DNA of 64,000 bases from Oidiodendron maius Zn. Its lineage: Eukaryota; Ascomycota; Leotiomycetes; Myxotrichaceae. This document shows, one piece after another, positions 23,233 through 32,518 of the stretch; the first letter of the stretch is position 1, and every line of letters starts with the position of its first letter. The translations under genes were made by a program, and so were the position numbers. The stretch lies in assembly GCA_000827325.1 (NCBI GenBank), contig KN832874.1, forward strand, positions 1,596,721 to 1,660,720, read 5' to 3'. A model generated the notes under the pieces. The model did not search any database and was not told the origin of the DNA. It saw nothing but the letters and a program-made list of their open reading frames with translations.

Positions 23233-24120
23233 TCATATTACTCCGGACATTGGCACCTCTTGGCGTCCTTTCAGCTGCTTATATGCGCACCACGCTGACC
23301 TCTTACTCTTTCCAGATATTAGGGTGCGAATATAAGCCACAGTACTCTTTCCGGATCTTGTTGTTGACGCCAAGACGTCATGAATTGAGAACTGAGCTCG
23401 TAGAAATCTACACAGCTCGCTTGACTTCGTGCTGGAATCTGCAAATCCGTTAACGAGGAGGCGTGCGCCTAGCCGATGCGAGCACCATGCTGTAAACCTG
23501 TCTCCAATGCACTCATGATTAGAAAGGATGAGCATTGCCGCGAGGATCCATTCAGCCGTCTCTAGGTCCAAGATTTCTTGCGGTTCCTCACTGCCATGCC
23601 GCTCTGTAATTCTGGACAGCTCTTGCGTGATTCTCGAAACAACCACATCGCGTGCCTTGGGAGCAAATACAACAACTGAGGGTTGTGCAGGGGCCATGTG
23701 CTCGGCCGATACAGCGAGTATCGCAAGCAATATGATGGGTGATGATCTCGCTTTGGGTACAACACGCCGCCTATAAGGATTCAAAGGCGAATCTGCCCAG
23801 ACCATGTTTCCAGCGATTCGTCTCGAGTAGTAAGAGACTAAATGCTCAATTTCGCTTGCGTTTGACGCTCCGGCGGCGATTTTGGCTATATTTGCAGCAG
23901 CCTCAATCCGGGATGACTTTGGCAATCCGTCAGCGGGTAAGACATCCTGAGATGCATCCCTAGAGGATTGCAGCCCTTTGAAACGGCCGCGTACTGCTAT
24001 GGCATTTGCCCGTCGTAGATTTCGTCCATAGCCGGAGCATTCTATACTTCGCTTCATGCATTTGAGACAGGAGGGTGTAGTGCGATCACAACGGACACAG
24101 ACTCCGCAGTCTGTCGTGCT
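23233..24120 (-). pseudogene. truncated Zn2Cys6 transcription factor
   Basis: Minus-strand frame of a C6 regulator, probably of the Fungal_trans_2 class. The zinc cluster reads CGVCVRCDRTTPSCLKCMKR and ends SIECSGYGRNLRR. The segment between the second and third Cys is four residues short, so the basic RxxK stretch that contacts DNA is missing. No ATG precedes the cluster in frame; an upstream TAA lies near 24160. The body continues through EIEHLVSYYSRRIAGNM and ends at 23233 after about 290 residues, well short of the usual 450-550. The end coincides with the left direct repeat. I infer a gene that lost both ends. An ATG at 24057 could start a shorter protein with half a zinc cluster. Confidence 0.65.
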
Positions 24121-24512
24121 GCTCCCGGCGACTACTTTTTCAGTTGCGTTTGTTTTTATTGCTTAGCTTGCCACCTGTGTAGTCGGGCCATGGCCGACCA
24201 TGCTGTTAGTATGGGCCACAGGTGTAAGATTTTCTTTCCGTGAGAATATTGAATGGTTCGTGTATGAGTCAAGTGGTAAGGCGACATGGGAAGGGCTTCC
24301 ATTAATCATAATGTATTTAGCGAGTTGGCCATATATGCGAGTAGGTTACTCCAATTTTAGGGTACAGCTAAATACCATACAGCGAATTCACAAAACTAGG
24401 TAGGGTCGTGAATTCTCCTGATGCTGAACTCCGAGGACAACAGTTATGGAGGGGCGAGAAGACGTTGATGCTGCTTGTCAAGCAGCAGACAAGATATCAG
24501 GCGGGGGGGTAC
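24121..24512. other. spacer between truncated regulator and right repeat
   Basis: No supported gene. Short plus-strand frames here show no resemblance to known proteins. Confidence 0.4.
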
Positions 24513-24684
24513 CAGTGTTTTGGCCAATAATTTCTTACAGAGTCTTCTGGTTTCGTTATCGGGTTAGGTCGTTGGAAGAGCCCAATCGTTTTGCCCTGCC
24601 GAAAGGAGAACTCCGACAATCTCCGAATTGACAGAAGAAGTCGGAAGGGCTTGGAGCTAGCTTTAGTGGCGATATCGTAACCCC
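24513..24684. repeat. direct repeat, right copy
   Basis: Second copy of the 170-base repeat found at 23061-23230, same orientation, 1.45 kb away. It ends about 180 bases before the start codon of the 735-aa Zn2Cys6 gene and so lies in its promoter. Confidence 0.85.
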
Positions 24685-24867
24685 ACGACTCTTCAAGGCG
24701 GTGACACAATCGGGCCTGCCAACAACCACGCTTTACCGACCAGGCCCCAGATCCTCAGAGCATTTCGTTCCCCACCAAAGCAAGGCGTGGCACTGCTATG
24801 CTGCTATCCTCCTACGGCCCTCGCAACATATCTGCTGTATTCTCCGGGGAGTGGGAGTCTTCGGGTC

Positions 24868-27075
24868 ATGGCCGAAAATAGCGTCTCCGCATCTCCTCGG
24901 GCTCGGTTGAAACGAGCACAGGTGGTCAGAGCCTGCGATTCTTGCCGACAGCACCGCATTAAATGCGATAGCAGCATTCCATGTTCAAATTGCAAAACTA
25001 GGGGTGGGAGGTGCAGCAATATCGCCGTCAAGTCGACCACGCTTCCCCATGCCTATCGTGAGATCGAGCGTCTGAGGCACAAGGTCCAGGAACTTGAAAG
25101 AGAGCTTCAACAGGAGCGTAATACGTCTTCCTTTAGGCTCAGCCGTCGACTTCCTCCATCAACCACCTTAACCTACCTTGGGCTCTGTTCCTTCGACGCT
25201 ATCGACTCCTCTTGTGGCAATCCGCATAGTTTGGGGGACGGCATCCGTATTCGCACTTCGCGGTCCGTGAACGAGACATGGTACGGAGCATCATCACTAT
25301 TTTACTTCATTGGGCGTATATCGAGCTTTCTTAGTTCGAATTTTCAGCAGACGCACTCGTCTGATCAAATGCTGGATCTGAACCCGGCAACTAGGCTACT
25401 TGATAGCCGGATACATGTCGTCGGGCGTCAATCTACCCATCACACGAAAGACAAGGAGCCGGTTTCGCCTGCGGAGGAATGCTACCTGAGTCCCATGCAG
25501 GAAGAGTATTTCCTTGATCTCTATTGGCACTCCTATCACACATCATTATTTCCAATCCTTAACGAGACTAAGTTCAAGGAATATTATCGGTCCTTATGGA
25601 CAGCTTGTGGCACAGCAAGGAACCCGTCGGCGCTTGCCGACATAGTAGTTGCAATGGCCATGCAGTATGGGATTTCGATGCTCCCAGCTACAAAGCAACA
25701 GCTCAATGTGGATAATTACAATGATGCTACTGTTGCTGGCCGATGGTATTATCTTCGCTGCCAGAGGCTCTTGGCGTATGAGCTGGAATGTCCTACTATT
25801 TCTACGTTACAATGCCAATTGCTGTGTGCGGTATATCTTTGCTGTGGGACTTTCCAGAACATGGCGGACAATGCTTGCAGTACAGCTGTACGGACTGCAT
25901 ATATGCTCGGTCTTCATCTAGATCCGCCAGATAGTATGCCACAGCAGGAGCGAGAGTTGCGGAGGCGCTTGTGGTGGGCGCTCTATATATTTGAGAGCAA
26001 GTTTGGTATGAAACTCGGCCGTCCGTTTCTCTTACATCTGTCCAATGATTCGCCTGGGCTACCAGGCCACCACCTTCACGCTGCGATGCAGTCAGGCTCT
26101 AACTTTGCTCCTCTTGGAAATAATTTGACGTGGCTAAGCTTTAATCTTGAACACACCAAGCTTTTCCTAGCTGCCCGAGCTGCTTACACTGCCCTTTACG
26201 GCAAGGATTTGAATCTATACAATGGCCAGCGTCTATGGAACGATCCATCTGTCTTAGAAATACGGGCGGAGTCCATAAGTTCCTATATGGAGAAGCTCGA
26301 AGAATGGGCCGTTTCTGTGCCCAATGCCCTACAAACGAAACGGAAGACTAGCGCCCGCCCTTTCTCCACGGTTATATCTGATTTAGATATCGAACAATTT
26401 GCACCTCTGTGGCTCCAGAGACAGCGCATACTACTGGAGTTAATGTACCATAACCTCTGCACAAACCTCTACCGCCTCTTCATCTCCTTTGACCCAATGC
26501 CGATGTCTACTCTTGCGGAGCAGAATGCTATAAACTGTGCTCAGCACGCTATGGCCCTTACTCATATCACTCAACAAGTACTTTCTTCGACATCCATCCT
26601 AGCTGGTTGGCATGAGGCCTTTCAGTGGCAATGGAACGCAGCCATGACACTTGTGGGTTTCGTTCTCGCATATCCTCGAGGTACATCAACAGCAGCTGCC
26701 TGGAAGACCATCGACCTCTCTGTGGGTATTTTTGATACTTTCGGCAACAGTTTCGCAGTTGCGAGAAGTGCGGCGAGTATTGTGCGCAAGCTTAGTACCA
26801 AAATCAGCTTTCTCATAAAGCGAGGTGTGGAAAAACAGGCCACTGCAGAGATAAACATGAGGGCAGATCTAGTGGAACCTGCCACAAACCTTGGTCTAGA
26901 CTCTCTTATTTCTGCAGATCCCACCATAGAGACGCCGGGGGAATGCGGCATATATTTCAATGAAGTGACTACTGCCCAATTGCAAGATGTATTCAATACC
27001 GCGTTTGATGTTGACCAATGGGCCGATCTCAATAAGCTCTGGCCGAATACATGCGAGGGTCTTTTAGACGATTAA
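24868..27075 (+). CDS. Zn2Cys6 transcription factor with fungal middle-homology domain
   Basis: 735-aa intronless regulator starting at MAENSVSASPRARLK; an earlier in-frame codon at 24787 is not preferred. The zinc cluster is CDSCRQHRIKC followed by DSSIPCSNCKTRGGRC (residues about 21-50). A coiled coil follows (YREIERLRHKVQELERELQQ). The large middle domain resembles the Fungal_trans family, with YFLDLYWHSYHTSLFPILNE, then YLCCGTFQNMADNACSTAVR, then AYMLGLHLDPPD and RRRLWWALYIFESKFGMKLG. The frame is clean from end to end. It is tandem to the truncated regulator and followed by the reductase/aldolase pair, which it might control; that is inference from position only. Confidence 0.9.
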   Translation: MAENSVSASPRARLKRAQVVRACDSCRQHRIKCDSSIPCSNCKTRGGRCSNIAVKSTTLPHAYREIERLRHKVQELERELQQERNTSSFRLSRRLPPSTTLTYLGLCSFDAIDSSCGNPHSLGDGIRIRTSRSVNETWYGASSLFYFIGRISSFLSSNFQQTHSSDQMLDLNPATRLLDSRIHVVGRQSTHHTKDKEPVSPAEECYLSPMQEEYFLDLYWHSYHTSLFPILNETKFKEYYRSLWTACGTARNPSALADIVVAMAMQYGISMLPATKQQLNVDNYNDATVAGRWYYLRCQRLLAYELECPTISTLQCQLLCAVYLCCGTFQNMADNACSTAVRTAYMLGLHLDPPDSMPQQERELRRRLWWALYIFESKFGMKLGRPFLLHLSNDSPGLPGHHLHAAMQSGSNFAPLGNNLTWLSFNLEHTKLFLAARAAYTALYGKDLNLYNGQRLWNDPSVLEIRAESISSYMEKLEEWAVSVPNALQTKRKTSARPFSTVISDLDIEQFAPLWLQRQRILLELMYHNLCTNLYRLFISFDPMPMSTLAEQNAINCAQHAMALTHITQQVLSSTSILAGWHEAFQWQWNAAMTLVGFVLAYPRGTSTAAAWKTIDLSVGIFDTFGNSFAVARSAASIVRKLSTKISFLIKRGVEKQATAEINMRADLVEPATNLGLDSLISADPTIETPGECGIYFNEVTTAQLQDVFNTAFDVDQWADLNKLWPNTCEGLLDD

Positions 27076-27722
27076 GAACTGTATATCATAAATTTTAATA
27101 AATTGCTTATATCATGTTCCCGTCTCTTCAACTCATTATAATTGTTACATTTCTAAGTTATAATACCCTCCTTAGTAAGGACAACAGAGTTATGAATGCT
27201 ATATATGGTTTTGTAAATTATCTTGAAAGTTTTAGTAAGATAACTATGGATGCTTAAATTAACTGAAAGAAAGTACCGGAATTTCCACTGAATGCATCTA
27301 TTATTATCTTCCATTGCGTGTATGATACGTAATATTGCCGCATGTACCGCACAGATCACTGCTCATCTTCCGGATGAGAGTGATAATATATGGTGCTAAC
27401 TGCGGCACTATTATAAACGCCATGGCTCATAAAAACACGATGAAATCGTAACTGGTTCTGTTCTCCATGCCTCTGTTACCTCTAACATAATACCCATGAA
27501 TGACACGGGCGCGTTATAGTGTACCAAGCATCGTATTTATTAGCCTAGCAAGTGTATGCTATACCAAACTATCACAGATTAAGTCGTCGCTGAATGGACA
27601 CTGAATAAACAGTATTTTTACCACTAATGCCTTTTAGTATCTTGCGTGATCTAGGCTATACCTGTAAAATAAACTCTCTAGAGTGTTGCATAGTGTCGTC
27701 CGCTCCTTTGTAAGGCAGGTCC
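27076..27722. other. 3' intergenic region between converging genes
   Basis: AT-rich sequence between the converging ends of the Zn2Cys6 gene and the reductase gene. No gene seen. Confidence 0.5.
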
Positions 27723-28815
27723 TCAGGCGATCTTAATTACTACCTTCCCAAAGTGAGATTTATTCCACTACGAGACTCCCCAGTCAGCTCTTATTATTGG
27801 GTTAATCTTCGCAATATGATCTTACCATATAGGTATAAGCCTCCTTCGTCTCCTCAAGCGTGAATACCTTGTTGTCAATCACGGGGTGGATATCATTCGC
27901 CTCAATTGCAGCCACCATATCTTCCATCATTGCTCGCGATCCAACGAACAACCCTCGCGCCGTGCAGATGTTTGTCAGGCACTCAATAACACTTGATTGG
28001 GGCTTAGCTCCACCCAGAAAACCGATGATACTAATGATCCCTTCCATCTTGATGGCCTTCAAACTCTGCTCAAGCGTTCCCTCACCACCAACCTCGACAA
28101 TGTGGTCCACACCTTGTCCACCCGTAAGGTCTCGAGCGGTCTCGCCCCAGTGTTTGTCCTCTTTATAGTTGAGGACATAATCAGCGCCAAGCTTCTTAAA
28201 CATTTCAACTTTCTCCTTCGAGGAGGTTGTCGCAATAACCACCGCTCCTGCAGCCTTAGCAAACTGCAGTGCGAAGATACTAACGCCGCCAGTTCCCTGA
28301 ACAAGAACCGACTCTCCAGCCTTGAGAGGCTTCAATCCGAAAAGGGCATTCCAGGCGGTCAACGCTGCACAACTTAAGGTACACGATTCGAGGTGGCTGA
28401 GGTTTTTTGGCGCCCGCACGAGTCCGTTCTCGTTGAACACGGCATATTGACGCAACGTTCCATCAATAACACCACCTAGCCCTGTATGAGCGCCAGCGAT
28501 ATCAAGGGGTCCATACTGGTGGCCTTGGTTAAAAAGCGTTACCACGTTATCTCCGGCTTTCCATTTAGAGACCTTGGGCCCAGCCTTTACTACTTCACCG
28601 GCCCCATCGGAACCGCCCACAACAGGAAATTTTAGGGGGAAAGGGTATTTGTCTTTGAGAATAACAAGGTCGCGATAGTTAAGAGATGCGGCGCGCAGTT
28701 TAACGAGCACTTCATTCTCTCCCACTTGAGGGACGATCGCCTCTTCAAAGCTGAGTCCGTCGAAATCGTGATCTGTCCCAGTGATCTTCCACTGCTTCGT
28801 CGTTAACAGTGCCAT
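27723..28815 (-). CDS. medium-chain dehydrogenase/reductase (quinone-oxidoreductase-like)
   Basis: 344-aa cytosolic NAD(P)H-dependent reductase of the MDR superfamily. Exons are 28815-27826 and 27767-27723, with a 58-bp intron near the 3' end. Splicing restores the conserved tail WNKSHFGKVVIKI. The frame opens MALLTTKQWKITG. The GroES-like domain carries LVKLRAASLNYRDLV and PVVGGSDGAGEV, and the Rossmann fold has LVQGTGGVSIFALQFAKAAG. The GHE zinc-ligand motif of classical alcohol dehydrogenases is absent, so it is probably zinc-independent. The frame extends further upstream, but MALL fits family starts. It is divergent from the PLP enzyme and may share its promoter. The substrate is unknown. 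Confidence 0.92.
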
Positions 28816-29321
28816 GGCTATGCCAAAGGGAGGAGTGTGCGATTTTATACTTGAGATGAGCAAGAATGAGAAATTGGCGTCTTGAATTAGACAGGAATGG
28901 GAGGCCATTTCATACAATTTATACCACATACCAGTTTGTTTCGCCATCGATGACAAACGTGCAACTTGGATAGTCTCGGAGTCCTCCGATCTAACTTTTA
29001 CTTCGCCAATGGCGACATGAAGAACCATCACATAGTACTCCGAGTTATCTAAACAAATTCTCGACATAGAGCAGAAGAAAGTGTCATGTTTTGCCGCTGG
29101 CGCAATCCTGAGTCGATGCTGACTTTAATTGGCTGTGTTACCGTCAGGCTCAGTGTTCCCGTCCAAACCCACTTTCGGAGTTCTCCTTTCAGAAGGCTGA
29201 TACCCATTACATAACCATTTATTTCTAACTGAGCCCGAGGGTTAAAAAATAAAATAAAAGGTTCTTTTAACATTTACTCGTGCACTGGCGTCCACAGTCT
29301 AAAACCACTCTGCCTTCTACA
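28816..29321. promoter_or_regulatory. shared divergent promoter (reductase / PLP enzyme)
   Basis: 506 bp between the start codons of two outward-facing enzyme genes, short enough to serve both. No operator could be assigned by eye. Confidence 0.5.
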
Positions 29322-30350
29322 ATGGCTCGCTATAGCTTTCTTGACGACTATAGTGAGGGAGCGCATCCTAGTGTGCTAAACGCATTATTAGCGACAAACC
29401 TCACGCAGCAGAGTCCTTATGGAGACGATGAGTACTCCAACCAGGCCAAGGAGTATCTACGAGAGAAAACAGGTGTTCCAACATCTTCTATCCATCTTGT
29501 TGCGGGCGGAACACTTGCAAATATCATCTCTATAGGGAACTGCTTACGTCCCCACGAGGCAGTAATTGCCGCGGAAACGGGACATATTGTTGTTCGGGAA
29601 ACTGGCGCTATAGAAGCAATCGGCCATAAACTCATTACAGTGACACCTTCCGAGGGCAAACTGACGGTTGAGATCATTGAGAAAGCATTGGACAACAATG
29701 CTCATTTTCCCCATATGGCGAAACCACGTTTGGTGTATATTTCAAATGCAACGGAGTTGGGTACGACATATTCAAAAACCGAGCTCTCTAATATTTCTAG
29801 CTTCTGCAAAAAACGAGGACTACTTCTTTTCCTTGACGGCGCTCGATTGGGAGCGGCTCTAGCATCAGCAAACAACGATCTAAGGCTGACGGATATCGCG
29901 GAGTTGACAGATATCTTTTGGATCGGCGGTACCAAAGTCGGTACTCTACTTGGTGAAGCTATTGTTATCAGCAATCAATCCTTAGCTACCGATTTCTCAT
30001 TCCATGTAAAGCAGCGTGGAGCGCTCTTAGCCAAAGGGCGGGTTATTGGGGTTCAGTTCTCGGAGTTATTTCGCTCGAACTTATTCTTTGACCTGGCACT
30101 GCATGCAAACCAAATGGCAGCAAAGCTTTCATTGGGGATTTCAGAGATGGGCTACAAGCTGGCAGCTCCTACTGAAACCAACCAAGTCTTCGCTATCCTG
30201 CCGAACGCTCTGATTGCAAGGCTTGAGAAAGAATTTAAGTTTTACATCTGGGAGAAGGTCACCAGTGATCAAGCTGTTATTCGACTAGTCACGTCTTGGG
30301 CAACAGACCAGAAGCAAGTAGAAGCATTTCTTGATAGAGTCTTACGCTAG
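29322..30350 (+). CDS. threonine-aldolase-like PLP enzyme
   Basis: 342-aa fold-type I PLP enzyme of the Beta_elim_lyase group, closest in appearance to L-threonine/allo-threonine aldolases, which split beta-hydroxy amino acids to glycine and an aldehyde. It starts MARYSFLDDYSEGAHPSV. Family marks are VAGGTLANIISIGNCLRPHE, ETGHIVVRETGAIEAIGHK, LFLDGARLGAAL (Asp for the PLP ring) and FWIGGTKVGTLLGEA (Schiff-base Lys). The frame is intronless and complete. Many fungal homologues act in amino-acid catabolism, some in secondary metabolism. Its divergent partner is a reductase, so the two may act on one substrate; that is inference. Confidence 0.92.
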   Translation: MARYSFLDDYSEGAHPSVLNALLATNLTQQSPYGDDEYSNQAKEYLREKTGVPTSSIHLVAGGTLANIISIGNCLRPHEAVIAAETGHIVVRETGAIEAIGHKLITVTPSEGKLTVEIIEKALDNNAHFPHMAKPRLVYISNATELGTTYSKTELSNISSFCKKRGLLLFLDGARLGAALASANNDLRLTDIAELTDIFWIGGTKVGTLLGEAIVISNQSLATDFSFHVKQRGALLAKGRVIGVQFSELFRSNLFFDLALHANQMAAKLSLGISEMGYKLAAPTETNQVFAILPNALIARLEKEFKFYIWEKVTSDQAVIRLVTSWATDQKQVEAFLDRVLR

Positions 30351-31863
30351 ATCTAGCCTAGATGTATTACAAGTCAAATTCGGTTAATTTTACTTCACCG
30401 TGAGCTTAATATAGTTTTTTTCTATAGCCTTATACCAATATAAGACTTTCAACCCAATTTCATGATCTCGGAAGTTGGGCAAAAGTACACAATGTACATG
30501 TAGATGGCTACTAGGCGGCTCTCTAATTGTCTATACAGCAAAGTAATTCTTACTATAGCCTATGCTGTTCACGAAACACAAGCACGTCCGGGGTCTAATC
30601 TCATCACAGTCGGTACTCTGATTCGGCCTGGTGAGAGGGTTGGCCAGCGTGGCAGCGACCCAAGTGATCCGTCTCAGCCGCCCGATATTGAAGAACCTCG
30701 AGAACACAAACGCTTAAAGACAAATGGACATGGATCTCTCCTAGTCGCTAGGAAGTCCGACTATGAGCCGGACACGAAAGTCGGGCCTCACTTTCGGAGT
30801 ACGGTACCAACCTTGCCGCAGAGGAGTGTCTTTAAAAGATCGCACATCCAACTTGAAGGTGGCGCGAAGCGCGGACCGCAAAAGTATACTGCGCCATCAT
30901 TTACAAGGTATCTTTATGGGGATTCTGCTCATCATCTCAGACTCTGAGCCATGGCAGCCTACACAATTATTACTCGACGCAAAACGAAACAAAATGATGT
31001 ACAGCTATCCCCCCTGCACTGCATGATGAATCATGAATTCAACAAACTCGTTCGACGACCGCTCCAACCATTCCCGAATGTTTATGCTAAGTTGGTCCAC
31101 GTACACTACGTTTGAAAATGATATATTGTGTAAGATCACTAATTTTGCGTTTCTATTCATAATTGCAGAAACACCACGTCGAACGCCGCCAAATCGTATT
31201 GGGTACTCCACTCGATCGCAGCTTTCGACCATGGTTAGCCCACCACGTCTGACACCTGGCTCCTCTGTACTTCCTAGCCCTTCTGTCCCCTTGTTATCCC
31301 AGATGTCTCCATCTCACCTCGATAGAGCAGGCTTGATAGATACCCCTACGCGCCTTGAGGATCGGCTCCCCGTCAGGGACAATTCGGCCTCGATTCCACC
31401 TTGAATTGCTTCATCGTTTATCATCACCGCTTGCAATTTTATATTTCAGTGACTATCTTGACGTTCGCTAAGTCTGGGCTATTTATCACATTGGCCCTCG
31501 CATGAGTGACATGCCCACAATGCTCAGGCACCATGTCAGGTTCTGTAATTGGAGTGCGTTTAGTGGAACTTTCCGCTATCTATGCACTGGAAACTCGTTG
31601 CTGCTCCATCATAACGCTTTAAGAACTCTACGTACTCCGCTCTAAGCCTATCGGCACACAAATACCGCTTAGTGGCCACGAGTTCTGATCCCTAACCACT
31701 GCCCTCATCGTCATTTGACTGATGGGTTTATGTCGCGAGTGCATCAAATAGAGGCTAAAGTGGAGACTTGTTACCCTGTTATTTTGAAAGGGAGAATGAC
31801 AACTCCACCCAAATATCGCCGCCGCGCACCCCCAAAACACGTCTGACGCTCTCCGAACGTCAA
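30351..31863. other. intergenic, no supported gene
   Basis: Frames at 30504-30947 and 31033-31404 are open but show no domain. An intron that would extend the second one creates a stop. The right end leads into the solo LTR. Confidence 0.4.
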
Positions 31864-32098
31864 TGTCACTAATATAAGGCAGCAGAGGGCAGCCTACTAG
31901 GCACGGTACGTGCCTAGTATAAGAGGGCTTTACTGCCTAGAGTATGACTCTAGGGCTGTCGATCGGCAGCGCCGATCAGGGCTGCCTAGAGGGGCTTTAG
32001 GTCTATATATTAGGGACTACGCACCTCTGTAACCCTTAGTTAGTTAGTTGATTCAGTACTCTCAATTCATACTATATTGCTGCCTGACCTCTGCAACA
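31864..32098. mobile_element. solo LTR with 5-bp target duplication
   Basis: 235-bp element starting TGTCACTAATATAAGG and ending CTGACCTCTGCAACA, so it has the TG...CA (TGT...ACA) ends of a retrotransposon long terminal repeat. It is flanked by the 5-base direct repeat GTCAA (31859-31863 and 32099-32103). Inside are several perfect hairpins, for example ACTAGGCACG/CGTGCCTAGT at 31896-31918. No coding sequence or second LTR was found nearby. It probably arose by recombination between the two LTRs of an inserted copia or gypsy element. The family was not identified. Confidence 0.8.
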
Positions 32099-32518
32099 GT
32101 CAAGTCGTATCGGGTCTGATGGAAAATGATCATATAAGGGCATGCAGAGTAGGCAGAATGGGAGAGGCAGCCCGCGCAAGAAATTCAGGTATTCCCTTCA
32201 TGAGATACCTAGTATGGTTTCCTATTTAAACCTCCTCTCCTCTCGATTTAGCCCAGCCGTAGACAAAATGTGTAACAGCATCTGGGAGGCAAAAGAGAGT
32301 TGCGTTTTCAATTGCCTCTTTTAGGACCCCGCATCTAATTTCACGCCTGGTCCTTTACTATTCAGGCATCTTGGATTCTTTTCCATAACACACCCTTGCC
32401 CTTACGCTTGACGCTGCTGCCTATATAACAGTTGCGTCTACATTTCCCTGCCTTCCTCTGTTAATTTTCCTGCTGTGCTCTTTCATCCTTATCATATTCT
32501 TCTCTACACTGTTGCGCT

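Noticed and set aside
30504-31404. two-exon gene from the frames at 30504 and 31033
   Set aside because: The available splice creates an immediate stop and no domain is visible.
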